The position numbers were made by a program, and so were the translations under genes. Shown one piece after another: positions 9,351-21,843 of a stretch of DNA of 64,000 bases. The notes beneath the pieces were generated by a model. The model was not told the DNA's origin and did no database searches. It was given only the letters and a program-made list of their open reading frames with translations. This DNA comes from Begonia masoniana (lineage: Eukaryota > Streptophyta > Magnoliopsida > Cucurbitales > Begoniaceae), in assembly GCA_022432975.1 (NCBI GenBank), contig CM039514.1, positions 7,981,519-8,045,518 on the forward strand, given 5' to 3'. Numbering within the stretch: the stretch's first letter is position 1; every line of letters begins with the position of its first letter.

Positions 9351-12300
9351 ATGGAAGCGAATGAAAACCCACTCAGCCCCTACTACCACCTCCAGCAGCA
9401 GCAGCATCACCACCACCAGAGCCCCACCACTGCCTCAACCACCGCTACCATCTTCACGTCATCCACCAATGGCCTTCTCCCAAGTGCCCTTCATATGTCT
9501 TCTCCGGCCACTGCGACAACCACTGACACGGGGGCCCACATGCTCTATCCTCATTCTGCGCCGTCTGCGGCGGTGTCTCCGTCCCCGTTGGAGTCTGTTC
9601 GGCGGAAGAGAGGGAGACCCAGAAAGTATGGCACCCCAGAAGAGGCTTTAGCCGCGAAGAAAGCTGCGACCGCTTCCGCCCATTCTTCCACTTCGAGGGA
9701 GAAGAAGCACCGGGGTTCTTCTTTTGCTCCTTCTGCCTCTTCGTTTTCTGAATCTTCGAAGAAATCCCAACTAGGTGCTCTCGGTGGGTCTCTCTGAATA
9801 ATCATTTTACTTATTTTGCGAACTTTGGGGTTTTCTCCGAATGATTTGGAATTGGTATTACTGTCGATTCCTGCATTGGTTAGTTTCAATTTTGAATCCT
9901 TTTTGTTGTATTCTGCTGCCTAATCGTTTCAAAACCCTCCTCCTCTGGTTTTATTAGACTACTCTCAGGCGCAATCGAAATCCCATCCACTTTACTGCTA
10001 GTTTCTTTCAAAATTACTGTAACTCTTGGCGTAGATTTAGTGTTTTTTCCTTGCATGTTCTATTGGCTCCAAATTAGTCGAGATCTTTCTTATTATTGTT
10101 AGCTAACAGATTCCCATAAACACGACAACTCAAAAAAATTTATGTTCTCTTTACTGTCCGAAAATCGAATGCAGTCGTATCTGTTTCACTCCTCTCCATC
10201 AAACTAATGCTCATATCTGGAAATTTAAACGTAAACATACCATATTCACATTTTAAGGTACTGTGATTTGTGGATTAAAAAATACTACCTTTTTTATTCC
10301 TGGAGTAATAATATGCTATTAATATTTTCAAGAATGATTTCTTTACATTGTAAACTCAGTTTGTAGAATGGGTGAGAAAGTGGGTTCTTCTGATTGTTTG
10401 TGTTCTTAAAATTTACTATTAGCTTGGATTCAATCTAATTTCATAAAATTTCTTTTATATACTCCTTCCACTAATGATACAATTGGTGATGCAGGAAACG
10501 CTGGACAAGGTTTCACACCACACGTACTCAATGTTGCAGCTGGTGAGGTAATATCTTCTTTTTTTCTTCAAGTTTTAGCTTTCTTGGTTTTAGTTTAACC
10601 CAAAAATTCATCATTCTGAATGAATTCAAGCTTTATTATCATACAAAACTAATTGTCTGCCAAAAATGCTCAAATTATGCACAGTAGTACTTATTATATT
10701 AAGTATTGTTGTCCATTCCATGTACTTCAAATTATATTCTACATCGAAGATGTGCTATTGTTGCAGCGCAGGAATGGAGTAGAGACTAGTGTTTGAAATT
10801 TGTTGATCTTAAGCAAAAACTGCTCCAATATATTTGCATTTTCGTGAAAGAGCATGGTTTTTTCATGTGCATATCTGCATAGTTGACACTGATGAACTAA
10901 TTTTCTAGACTCGATTTTTATAAACTAAATCTTGATGTTGGCTAAAAGCTTAATCTCTTGAACTTTTCATTTTACCCCACTTTTTTTTTTTAGTTTCAGT
11001 AATGGTGGGGATTTATGGGAATCAGACGTCATATTTGACAATGTTTTTTTTAAAAATTAATATATAGTGTTATTGGTTTGAATCTAGATATTTTAAGTTG
11101 ACTTTTAAATGTGAGGCACTTTTCCAATTCCCTCTTGACTCGTTTAGACCGCATAGGCATTCGAGTTAGAAGTGTCAAACAAGCATTTTGACTTGAGTTG
11201 AGTCACGAGAAAGATTGATTTACTGAGTTAATGTGTCTAACCTAGCTATTTCATTTAGTTAACCGAGCTAAGCCAATTATAGCTCAATTTGAAAAAATTG
11301 TAGCTTGACTAAGCTTATGAGCTCTGTGATCACAGTTTGAGTTGCGCGTTCCTAGCCCAGATCATGGGTTCACCGCAGCTCGAACCATTTTTGGTTGTTG
11401 GTCAAGTCTTGCGGGCTAGCCATCCTATTACTACTATAATTCTACCTCCAAATCATCCAAGCTTTGGAAACTTTACCATGTTTGATGTTTACAGTGATAT
11501 AACTGGGATGCTTTAATGAGTTCTTAACATTATTCCCTACCAGAATTTAACCCTACAAATAAAAAAAAAAAACCAAATAATAGACCCATGATGTGGCAAG
11601 AAGTACTTTACAAAATTTAGTTTTGAATATTTAAAGAGATCTCCCAACAGGCAACACAACACGTATGTTATGATAGTTTATTTGAGAATGATTACAGCAG
11701 ATCAATTATTTCTGTTCCTTTGATTACAATGATTGGATTCATGGTAACCGTGATTTTTATAAAAGGTGGGTAATTTCAGGGCGTTATAGTTACCAGATTG
11801 GCTATATACATGTTCAAGTTTAACTTAATTATGAAATCTGCATCTTCATTTATGTCTATTTCTTTTTCTTTTCTTGATTGGTTGATTTATGTCCATCTTT
11901 AATGCGATTAGAAGCACTTAGATTATGATAAGTGCAGAAACAATTTGTATAAATTTTTCAGAAACAATATGGGGAATATGTGGTGCCTTTTCATATTTTT
12001 CCCGCAACATATTTTAAAATTTTACGAGCTAATAATATATTTAATCTCTATAGAGTACCAAATATTTTTTCAAATATCCGTGAAATAAGAAAAATAACTA
12101 TGTATGGTATTTCTTGATGTAAATGGCAGGACGTGGGCCAAAAAATTATGTTGTTCATGCAACAAAGTAAGCGGGAAATGTGTGTTCTTTCTGCATCAGG
12201 GTCAATCTCTAATGCAGCTCTCCGACAGCCAGCCACATCAGGAGGTAATATCGCATATGAGGTAATTTTTTTTAACTGTCTAATATCAAATTTATTTTAA

Positions 12301-13939
12301 TGCAATTATTGTTGATTTTATAGGGTCGTGTATAATATTTGTATTTACTTCTCCCGCAGCTTCATTTTTGTTGTCTCTAATACTAAGGGATTGAGATTTC
12401 AAATAGATACTTTTTTAATATTATGTGCTGTAAATTATTTTCATCTGGTGTAATGATTTAAATAATAGTTTTTTCCGAACATTAAGTTTTTTATCCTTAC
12501 TCCGAAGTCAACCCACTTGGAATTGCTGCATTCATTTCTTCCTGAATGGAAATTTGAAAGAAATGCATGATTCATGAAAAAATTGGAGTTGGTGGTGCTC
12601 ATTTGAATTATATATATATATATATAGAAATTTTCAATTATTGTACCAAAATGCGAGTGTTGATATTGATCTCGTTGAATGTATCTGGAGTATTTTTGAG
12701 ATTTCATTAAATACTGATAATGGAAGATTTTTCCATGAATTTAAAAGATATCATTACTGTTGATAGCTTTTCAGATAACTTGACTGAGTTATGTTTGGTG
12801 GAGTAAATTTTAGGCAATATGTAATTCTGCGTAAAGCTTCTTTGGGTTTGAGTATCTTTTATAGCTCACCGGCTTATTTATTCTCTCTCTCTTAATACAT
12901 TTTTGTTGCTGATGAAGATCATTACTTTCTTCTTTTGAACCTGCGGTAATGAAATATCATTTATCAGGGTCGTTTTGAGATTATCTCACTAAGTGGATCA
13001 TATGTGCGAACTGAGCTCGGAGGGAGGACCGGCGGCCTCAGTGTATGTCTGTCCAGTGCCGATGGTCAAATTGTTGGGGGAGGAGTTGGTGGGCCTTTGA
13101 AAGCCTTAGGACCCGTTCAGGTACCATTATCGATCAAATCAATTTTTCGTGATATATTTCTGCCACTGATCTTGTTTTAGATCATTACGACTACAATCTG
13201 TTAAGTAAATTTTAAGACTTTCATACAACTAATGCACTATTTGATCTCGTATTTCGATTTGGAAACGCTTTCATTGTAAATTGAGCCGTATTTCGATTTG
13301 GAAACACTTTTATTGTAAATTGAGACGTCTTATCCATTTTATCGCTGAGAGTTGCAGCAAGTTGGAAAATTGGAAAATATGAGATGTTGATCTATTTTTC
13401 TCTTGCTCTTTACGCGTCTATGCGTCTATGTTAAAATCCTTACTCATTGGTAGGTCATTGTGGGTACATTTCAAATGGACTCGAAGAAAGAAGCAATCAG
13501 CGGAGCGAAAGGCGACGCAGCTGTAAGCAAGCTGCCATCAATCGGTGGCCTATCAGGATCAAGTTTAGGCTATCGTTCAACAATAGAGCCGTCTGGGAGA
13601 AATCCCGTGAGGGGAAACGACGACGATCATCAAGTAATGGGCGGTAGCCATTTTATCCTTCAACCCCACGCTGTACACTTCTCTTCACGAACCACCGATT
13701 GGATGAACAGTTCAGATCCTACCGCCACCGCTGGTTATGAATTGGCAGGTAAAACGACCAAAACTTTACATATACGTTTACAGAAAGAATAAACTTTGCA
13801 TAACGTCGGATCCCCTTGTTGTGTTTTACGCCTCCTAGGAAAGACATAATACCGGGTTTTGGTGATGTTTGCAGGAAGAGTTGGTCGTGGGGCAAACCAA
13901 TCTCGAGAAAACGGAGACTACGATCAGATTCCGGACTAG
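9351..13939 (+). CDS. AT-hook motif nuclear-localized protein (AHL), six exons, 376 aa
   Basis: Exons 9351-9783, 10495-10547, 12130-12261, 12968-13120, 13454-13748 and 13875-13939. All junctions are GT/AG and the frame closes at 377 codons including the stop. The N terminus is Gln/His-rich and low-complexity. One AT-hook (KRGRPRKYG, residues 86-94) binds the minor groove of AT-rich DNA. A PPC/DUF296 domain follows from about residue 148 (GFTPHVL) through GRFEIISLSGS to VIVGTF; in known AHLs it mediates trimer formation and contacts with partner regulators. The place of the usual second AT-hook (before the PPC domain) reads KKHRGSSF and lacks the GRP core, so this fits the single-hook class. 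The tail is variable. Probable role: chromatin-linked transcription regulator in the nucleus. The start is the first ATG after the CT-rich leader. Confidence 0.93.
11090..11420. repeat. Repeat-like insertion in AHL intron 2
   Basis: Within the 1.58-kb second intron, this stretch has a different composition, with gagct/agctc words and a run like those of dispersed plant repeats (ctcgtttagaccg, gaacc). No termini or duplications were found, so its status as an element is inferred from texture only. Confidence 0.3.
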
Positions 13940-14858
13940 GAAGTGGGGAAGTTAAGGAAGTAGATGAATGTATTTATATATCTGTGTATGACAAGTAGGG
14001 AATGAGAAAAATCAGAGCAAGCTTTGTTTTTATCTTTTGTTTTTTGGTATTGCTTTCTAGTAAAGCAGAAAAGTCACCGCACTATACAGTTTCTTTTGAG
14101 GTGATGGGATGCCCACACAAAATGCCTTTTGTTAAAATGTCTATTTTTACTTGCTCTTCTTCTTCTTTTGATATTTGACTTTCTTTCATATTCTGTCCAT
14201 TTTTGCATTCTTTTTTTGCAAAAATAGGACTTGTTGATGGATGGATTGGAATGTATGTTACAATTTTATCATTTCTTCAAATAAAATAAAATACATAAAG
14301 TCTTAATTTTTTTTTAGAATTATGTTACATTTATATTCTTATTTTAATTTATTAAAATACTTGTTCGGTTTACTTCTCGTAATTTTAAAATTTTCCAGAC
14401 AGTCTTCATAATTTTAATTCTGTTTTCAAACGTTCTGTCGATAAATTTTCGTCGATAATTTTCAATTACAAATGTTATCGGACCCTATTTTATCTGCGTT
14501 TGTCCGTGTTAATAAGAATATCTTGTTTGACGATAAAGTTTTTTAACGAGTAGTTAGACAAACGTTCATAAGCATTCGAGCGATCAACCCGGTAATTTTT
14601 GTATTTTTTTTTCCAAATATAATTTTTTTATCGTATAATTTATTGACAAAAATCGACTAAATACCTATTTGAGAATGAATTTTAAATCAATTTAAAGATT
14701 TTAACCAAAAAATTGAAGTTGTAAAAATGAAATTAAGAAAAAAAACGGTTTTAAGAATCGGTTTTTATAAATTCTCGTTACTAGGGAAGATTGGCCTGGT
14801 ACGGAGCTGGTCTTCGATTGATTAGGGTTTGCAGAATTAGAGAGAAGTAAAGCCGGAC
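13940..14858. other. 3' region of AHL and promoter of next gene
   Basis: AHL 3' UTR with several AATAAA-like poly(A) signals (aaataaaataaaat near 14280), then AT-rich DNA to the next start codon. No other gene is supported. Confidence 0.5.
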
Positions 14859-17169
14859 ATGGCGGACGACCTCTTCGAAGGACTCCCTCCGCCCGCGGAG
14901 CCGAAAGAGCAACCAAATGAGCTGATAGATCAATCTTCAGAAAAGCAACATCAGGGCGCCAAATCCTCTGCTGACCTTCTAGGGTTTTCTCCCAAGCCTA
15001 TCCTCAAAAGTGCCCTAAAGCGCCCCAAGCCTGTTGACCAACCAAATCCTGAAGGTCTTGCTTATGTATTCTTTTTTATTTTCGCTTTAAAATCGAATTG
15101 CTGGTTTTTTTTGTTGATTCTGAAATTTTTAATCAATCTTAATACGATTGTCATCATGGGGCTCTATGAAATCCGCTATAGTTACATATTCATGCTCAGT
15201 TAGTCAGTTTTCTAAGAAAGTTTAACATATGTATGACCTTTTCATCTGGGAAGCTTTTCATGTGTATTTGTTGCTGCCACTTTATTTAATGGTATGCAGA
15301 TCTGAGATTTTGGAAAGATTAAGGTATTATAGTTCATGTAAAGGAAAAAAAAAATAAAAGAAGAGAAGAGGAATAAGAACCAGAAGTAGTAAAGGTTATC
15401 TATCTCTTTTGAAGTTGCCCTCCAAGTATAATTGCCAAATTTAGCTTGCTTGTCCATTTATTTCACACAAATTAGATACTTGGAGAAAGAAGTTGAAATG
15501 TGGTTATGGTTATCAGCTAGTGCACCTGGAAAACGCTTGAAATTCAAAACCACAACAGATGCGTCTGAAACCCAAATAATAGAGGCCATGCAGAAGATAG
15601 CCTCTCATATTAAAAATCCTTCAAAGTTCAACAAGGCTTCAAAGCTCGCCATTCAGCTGATTGAAGCTGGAAGTGTCAAGCCAGGAACTGTTGATTACTT
15701 CTTTGCCATTCTCGAAGCTTCAATGTCTACGCCAACCTCTTGTAATGAGCCTTCAGTGCGAGCAGATTATCATGCACTGTTCTTGGCTGCAGAAAATGCT
15801 TTGGAGGTGAAACTAACATCTCTTTCTTGTGTTTTTTGGTTGGTGATATATTTTCTAAATTTACCATCTTTCCTTGATCATAATATTGCTCTGTATTCTT
15901 GTTTTAGTTCCTTACGAATAAGCAAAGGAATCAAGTATGTACGTGGACGATCCGGGCAGTGGTTGCAAATGATTTATATACAGATGACAGTTTTGTGGTA
16001 TGCTCTTTATAACTTTTATTCAGTATATGTTCCTTTTATCGATAAAACAAGAAAAAAAAAATATAAATTGTGGTAATTGGTTGGCTTTAATGTAGGAAAT
16101 TATTGAGTCATCGTATGTCTGGTTTTAGGGAAGTAAGTTTGGGTTCTTACAGAAGTGGTCGACTCAATAAAGCTCAATGGTGGAAGATTTATAAATCATG
16201 GTATAAGCTAGTTCTTAAAATTAGCTCTTCCAGAACATTAGAGTTTTTTTTTTTTTTTTGCAATGAGTAGTGACCTAGTTGATTTTCATTTATTTTTTCT
16301 GTTCTTTCTGATTTGTGAACGTGATTAAAATTTTATTTGCTAAGTTTTGGATGTTGAAATTTTATTAAAACCCACATAGTAATATGATTAAGATCTTGAA
16401 AAGTGATTATTTTGAACTGTCAGCTTCCGTTTTCTTATTTTTTTCACAATAACATATTTCTTTCTGCTGTTTTGCTTTATCAACTTTGAAGTAGTTCTCT
16501 AAAGCAGCTGGGATAATAAAAGAAGCCATATCTGATCTTCCCATTGCAACAAAGGCTGATGACATAGAGGAAGCCGAAGCCCTTAAAGAAGAAACTATGG
16601 AAATCCATGAGGATGACCAGGCTAAGCATGATGTTTCCTTAGCCGTTCCTTTGGAGAATAATGCGGAGTCTTTGGACCCGTTCGGGCTAGATGCTTTTTT
16701 AACTAGCTCATTGAAGAAAAGTGAAAAGGCCAAAGGAAAGAAAGATGAAGACACGAAAATATTTCTCAAGTCACAAAGAGAAGCCTTAACTTTTTGTTTA
16801 GAAGTTGCTGCTCGTAGGTACAAGACTCCATGGTAGGCTTATTTTCTCTAGTCAAATTTTACTTGTTTGCTTATATGTGTTTATGAAATGTTCTACTTTC
16901 TCAGGTGCCAAACAGTAATTGATATCTTAGTGAAACATGCATTTGATAACGTATCGAGATTTACATCCCGACAGAGAGAAGCGATAGAGAAGCTATGGGC
17001 ATCGATAAAAGAACAGCAAACTCGAAGGAAGCAAGGCAAATCCGTATCTGGAAAACTCGACGTGAATGGGTTCGAATGGCTTCAACAGAAATATGCAGGC
17101 GAGAAAATTAGCATCAGGCGTTCTGTTGGAGGGTGCGGAGAAAGGCGAGCCGAACAGTGGCTTGGTTGA
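14859..17169 (+). CDS. Conserved plant protein of unknown function, five exons, 392 aa
   Basis: Exons 14859-15054, 15517-15806, 15908-15997, 16495-16832 and 16905-17169, a closed frame of 393 codons with GT/AG junctions. I placed the second exon's start at 15517 (after ttatcag) because it keeps the frame and joins the Lys-rich head to APGKRLKFK; upstream AGs shift the frame or add intron-like residues. The N terminus (MADDLFEGLPPP) is acidic and proline-rich, residues 40-70 are basic, and the middle is helical (EAMQKIASHI, SKLAIQLIEAG, AAENALE). An acidic/lysine-rich linker (KKSEKAKGKK) follows, then a helical C-terminal part (ALTFCLEVAARRYKTPWCQTV). I recognise the start as that of a conserved plant family but know no established function. 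No signal peptide or membrane segment. Confidence 0.85.
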
Positions 17170-18600
17170 TCGATAATAGGTTCCTTTTTATTGATCCAAA
17201 GACCATCAATCTGACATTAAGACAGAGATGTAACTGCTGATAAAGGTGTTTTATATGATGTAAACGGTCAAGAAATAGTTGCATTTGTACAAGTTTTGGG
17301 CTCCATCTGTTTGGGTTCCATCCATCACTGCAAAAATTGAGAGTATGTCAAATGTAAGTATATATGAAAATTTCAAAATGGGTCCTTTCTAATGCTGCTT
17401 CTCATGTGAATTTGTTTAGTACTGGTAAAATGTGGAAACCTTTTCCCAAAGCACACATCGAAGGCTTCCCAGGTGGATTTTCATAGCCTGTGGAGCTCAA
17501 AGCTTGTGCAATATGATTGAATCATAGCTCTTATGCGTCTTCTTGAAGATTTTCGATTCGCTTGGAGATTTTTGTTTGCGTGGAAAGGCCATGGATATTC
17601 TATAAGCATACGAGAAAGGGAAATTAACGGGATTGGCATTAAATCTTGTGAACTCTTAGTTTTTAATATTCTCCCAAATTCTTTTTGGAGTGTAGTTCTT
17701 TAACTGGCTGCATGCTCATTGCCCTTTTTACCATTTCAAGGAAAGTTGACCATGTTTAGGTTATTCTTCTACTTTTGTTGATCTAGAAAGTGCTTTCTAT
17801 TATTGTAATTTTCTGCTGAGGAAGTCTTTTTGTCTGATGAAGAAGAAAGCTTGGAATTTATTAATGATTTTGAGCCTCCTGTCATGCTTCAAATTTCCTC
17901 TTTTAACATTACCAAGAACACGCCTTTAATGGAAATTTACGGAGTTTTCTCATTTTGCAGACTGTTCCCAAAACATTTCATTCCATTTTTTAGCAACAAT
18001 CTCAAACCCAAATGTATTTTTTTATATTCTAATTGAAAAATGAAAGCTGGTTGACTATTAGAGTGACAGGAATCTAACATCTAACTCCCTTGTACGATTA
18101 GTCTTGCGTACGTATATATATGCACACGTAGTAATTATGTCTTGTATTAACATGGTTTGTGTCCAAATCAAACACTCGTGTGGTACTAAACCAACAAATA
18201 TTTTTCTTCTTTTATCCAATACGATAATACAAACTCCACCCAAATTGGTCAACATTTTCAACCAAACCATCAGCTTTTAAATACAACCCTTGAAATAAAA
18301 TCAAAGTGGTCAAAGACTCAAAGACCGTACGACAAAAAACATTTATTTAATTATATATTTTTTAATTATTTGCAATTGTCTATGGACTAGTCATGATGCT
18401 CAAGGCAAATAAATTACTTGAAATTAAAAAAAAAAAAAAATCTCTTTTATAAATTACATAAACAATAGGAAAAGTCAAACAACTATTGAACTTAAATATA
18501 ATTTTTACGTTAATTATAGAAAACAACGTTGGGTGCTTAAAATAGCATTTTGTCATTTGTGAGAGGCAATCAAAAAACAATAATAATCAAATGAAAAAAT
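17170..18600. other. Intergenic DNA, 3' UTR then unassigned
   Basis: The first 200 bases are probably 3' UTR of the upstream gene. A plus-strand frame at 17830-18036 begins with an acidic stretch (DEEESLEFINDFEPP) and could be a gene remnant. It has no partner exons that I can find. Otherwise AT-rich. Confidence 0.35.
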
Positions 18601-19369
18601 AATTCAATAAAAAATTAATTCGCAGACAGAATTGAACAAGGCACGTGGATATAATGACACAAGACTAAGATTGCTGGTTGGCGGTTGCTTCCCATTGTTC
18701 TCCTCCGTACTTCCTGTTGTTAGTTTAATCGACCTTTTTAATTTAGATTTTACTCAGTTTACATACATTAATGTTAGGTATCTTCTATAGTTTAATCTTA
18801 AACCTCTAATTTCCAGTTGTCAGTAATTTAGATATTATCGTCAATTGATCATTTAAATTTAACAAGCGTACACAATATTTTTATTTAATTAATTATTTTA
18901 ACTTTAATTCTAGATCTAATTTTAATATGATTTTAAATTACTGGAAAAAGATTTAAGGAGAAATCAAGATTGAGTTGCAACGAAATAGAAAATGCGACGC
19001 CTACGTACGAGATTTCACAAATAAATTGACGGTAGTGTTCAACTTGTTGCCGTTTGAAGGACGAGTTTTATTTTATCTTTTATTCATTTATTCATAGATC
19101 TTGATTTAATGTGACATACATCTACATTTTTTAACCTAGTAGTAACACGTCGACTATGGTTAACAAGTGGTTGCCACGTGGACATGATGACGAACAATGT
19201 TGACTTTTGACCTGGCCGCCATGTCCCATGATTTGTAATTTTGTTTGACTCGCGTGGTTGATTTAGGTGGGTCCCACCAGTCTACATGTTCATGCGATCC
19301 ACCCACCAGTATAAAAGCTCTGCGTTCCAAATTCGAATTCACTAGCAGCAGTGAAGGAGAAGAACAGAA
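18600..19369 (+). promoter_or_regulatory. ERF promoter: G-box, W-box cluster, TATA
   Basis: Within 200 bases of the ERF start lie a palindromic G-box (CCACGTGG, 19174-19181), W-box cores TTGAC at 19200-19204 and 19207-19211 with a third at 19245-19249, and a TATA box TATAAAAG at 19310-19317, about 53 bases before the ATG. W-boxes bind WRKY factors and G-boxes bind bZIP/bHLH factors, so the layout suggests a stress- or hormone-responsive promoter. Binding itself is inferred. Confidence 0.6.
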
Positions 19370-20017
19370 ATGGATTCTTCCTCCGTCTTCTTCTCTCGTT
19401 CATCTACGTCTTCCTCTTCAATGGACTCTTTATCGTGGAAAACCAGCTTTAATTTGGAGAAGGGTCTCTTGCCTTTCAATCAGAAAGATTCCGAGGAAAT
19501 GCTACTGTACGGAGTTCTTTCGGAGGCCGTCGCCGATCGTTCTTCCGATTCCGATTCTCCGACCAAGGTCGCGAAGGATCAGGATGAGGTGAACTCGAAG
19601 TCATCGAAAGCTTCAGAGGTTTCTTACAGAGGAGTGAGGAGAAGGCCGTGGGGGAAATTCGCGGCGGAGATCCGAGACTCGACGAGAAATGGAATCAGGG
19701 TTTGGCTGGGGACGTTCGACACGGCGGAGGCGGCGGCGCTGGCTTACGATCAAGCTGCATTCGCGATGCGAGGATCAACGGCGGTGCTTAACTTCCCGGC
19801 GCAAATGGTGGAGCAATCACTGTGCGAAATGAATTGCGGATTGGAGGAAGGAGGTTCCCCTGTTCTGGCTCTGAAAAAGAAGAATTCGACGAAGAGAAAA
19901 CCTAGAAATTGGAAGAAGAAAGAGAATCGAGAAAATGTTGTGGTATTTGAAGATTTGGGAGCAGATTATTTGGAGGAGCTTCTGGGGCTGTCCGACGCTT
20001 CGTCTACTCCCTACTGA
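19370..20017 (+). CDS. Ethylene response factor, group IX (ERF1/ERF92-like), 215 aa
   Basis: Intronless. One AP2/ERF domain spans residues about 84-142. It starts [18 protein letters not shown], has [16 protein letters not shown], and keeps the Ala and Asp of the ERF (not DREB) subfamily. Such domains bind the GCC box in defence and ethylene/jasmonate genes. The N terminus is Ser-rich with a short conserved-looking segment ([18 protein letters not shown]). After a Lys-rich patch ([11 protein letters not shown], likely nuclear import) the C terminus has an EDLL-type acidic-leucine activation motif ([15 protein letters not shown]). This places it in group IX, activators downstream of ethylene and jasmonate. 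The first ATG is used; a second Met at residue 18 is possible. It is complete and appears functional. Confidence 0.95.
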   Translation: MDSSSVFFSRSSTSSSSMDSLSWKTSFNLEKGLLPFNQKDSEEMLLYGVLSEAVADRSSDSDSPTKVAKDQDEVNSKSSKASEVSYRGVRRRPWGKFAAEIRDSTRNGIRVWLGTFDTAEAAALAYDQAAFAMRGSTAVLNFPAQMVEQSLCEMNCGLEEGGSPVLALKKKNSTKRKPRNWKKKENRENVVVFEDLGADYLEELLGLSDASSTPY

Positions 20018-20450
20018 TTCTTCTTTCTCTCTCTACTTTTGTTTTGACTGTAAATCATGTTTGCCATAATAGAAATCAATCAATCCATGTCTCCCATGCA
20101 ACAATAATCTTAGTTCGACACCTTAAATCAATCCACGATGCTCTTTAATTAACATTTGAATGAAGGTTTCATTCAAAGTTCAGTCAACAGATTCAGAATC
20201 CGGTCGCAACTGGGTTGGGAAGAAGAACAATCCCTATTCAAGATTGAAAAAAGCCAAATTTTGAGTTAAACATCAACAATAGAGCCGCCATGGTTGATGG
20301 TTATCTTTCTTCTTCTTCTTCTTCTTCTTCTTCGATCAAATTGTAGACCAATATGTTGTTGGTCTCGTGTTTTATGTAGGGTCCTTGTTGATCATAAATG
20401 ACTATGATCAATAAGGACCCTACATATGTAGACGGTTTAGGGATTTTAAC
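20018..20450. other. ERF 3' region with hairpin and (TTC)n
   Basis: Holds the 3' UTR (aataga, aatcaatcaatcc), a (TTC)8-9 run near 20307-20333 and a strong hairpin described separately. No gene. Confidence 0.6.
20374..20425. repeat. 22-bp inverted repeat, 8-base loop
   Basis: Arms 20374-20395 and 20404-20425 pair along 22 bases with one mismatch around the loop aaatgact. The arms contain gtagggtcctt and aaggaccctac. It lies about 360 bases after the ERF stop codon. It could be a transposon footprint, a transcript-end structure or a small-RNA hairpin; the sequence alone does not decide. Confidence 0.8.
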
Positions 20451-20470
20451 ATGGGCAAGAATTGTCTTTC

Positions 20471-21104
20471 TCATTTGCAAAAAATGGGTTCTGGTTTGAT
20501 GCAGAGGATCGACAGGCGGGAGTTTCGAGGGCTGAGATCAGTATCAAAAAGTTGTTTTTGTATAACCAATTCAATATTCTCCCCCCCAATTTCTCCAATC
20601 TTCTCTATCATTGCATCTGCCATTTCCGGCGACAATAGGAAATCTGGTTTCAGCATTTTTTTTTTGTTATGATTTTCCTGTCGCAGTTCACTAAAGAGGA
20701 ACTTCATTTGATTGTCTTTTCGGTCGAATCCCGGAAAACCATAACATGGTTGGATCCTAAAGCAGCAACAGAGTTCAATCCTCAATAATTTCACCGCGAC
20801 TCGAACCAGTAATCTTTCATTTGCGTGGGAGATCCTCTCCCCAGTCTTCTTCCTCTTCAGCTTCTTCTCCCTCATCGTGGTATTCCGATAACTGTCGGAC
20901 GTGGGTATCTTCCATTTCCCCCCAAAAATGGCGTCGGAAGAAGAGAAAGTGGGACATAAATTGAATTACGTTGGAGAAAGACTGTATTTCCAAAATTTGA
21001 TCAGGTAATTGGAGATCTTCATCTCCAGTTCTCCCTAATTCCGGATCAAACACTCTTCCTTCTTTCTCCGGCAGCTTTGTCCAACGGTAACCTCCACTTC
21101 CCAA
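20471..21104 (-). pseudogene. Broken B3-domain (DUF313-like) gene
   Basis: Two overlapping minus-strand frames (21104-20817 and 20875-20471) look like one gene with a frame change between them. The downstream frame ends with a segment like the start of the atypical B3 domain in plant DUF313 proteins: LSPEMADAMIEKI, then ELVIQKQLFDTDLSPRNSRLS. That domain should continue for about 60-70 more residues, but the frame stops soon after. The upstream frame ends in an acidic run (EEAEEEEDWGED). Loss of most of the B3 fold and the frame break suggest a pseudogene; an unseen intron is the alternative. B3 proteins of this group are poorly characterised putative DNA-binding proteins. Confidence 0.5.
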
Positions 21105-21700
21105 AAGCCAGAGCTTAGTTTAATCGGGGTTGAATTTGTTTAATTTATCAAATCTAATGATTAATTAGATTTGACAGCCAGGAATTGGTGAGGAAGTACC
21201 GAACTTACAGGATTCTGTGAAGAATGTCACTGCGAAAGACCATTCGATTCAAAATACTTTTCTCTCTCTGCAACACGCACAAAAAATTCACTTTCTCGCC
21301 TCACCAATCCTTCCCATTTTCATTTTTCCAATTTTTTCCCAGAAAATGCCGGTTCCTTGCGCACTGTTGCCCAGTGCTTAATCCAATTTTCAAGTTTTCG
21401 CTTCTCATGATACAATCATTTCGGCAAGAGGGGTCGCCGGGAATGTGTTTTTGTGATCAGGGAGCTACAAATTTGTAGCAGGGCCTTGTGTGATATTTGA
21501 ACAGCACATTAAATGTATGAAGAAAGTCCTCAATCGCCAACCTTCAGATAGAAACCTCAGAATGGTGTGTATATTTTCCCTGAGTTATTCCCTTTCTATT
21601 TTAGAAAATATCCTAATTTCATTTCTTATATGTTCTTGAATTTTCTTAGAAATTTACCAGGACTAGTCCTTTTACATGTTTGTTTCTGTGGTGAATTAAT
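21105..21700. other. Unassigned DNA before the Athila element
   Basis: AT-rich with several short frames in both directions, none resembling a known domain. The 5' end of the Athila copy must lie here or near 21700-21840, but no LTR or primer-binding site was found. Confidence 0.4.
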
Positions 21701-21843
21701 GGAAGCATGCATGTTTGAGCAGAATTATTCTCGAGAAAAGGACAAGGAAGTTTGTGGTTATGTTATGTGGATGGACTCTTATGAGCCGAATCTGAGGAAA
21801 TACTATGAAAATTTGGGGGAAGGCCGTCACGTACGTTGCCATT

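Noticed and set aside
15481..15516. Alternative start for exon 2 of the unknown gene, at earlier AG sites
   Set aside because: The AG at 15473-15474 breaks the frame with exon 1, and the in-frame AG near 15490 lacks a pyrimidine tract. The site after ttatcag (15511-15516) keeps frame and gives the more plausible protein.
17830..18036. Possible small gene (68 codons)
   Set aside because: The acidic start looks protein-like, but there is no promoter evidence, no partner exon and the second half is Phe/Leu/Asn-rich AT translation.
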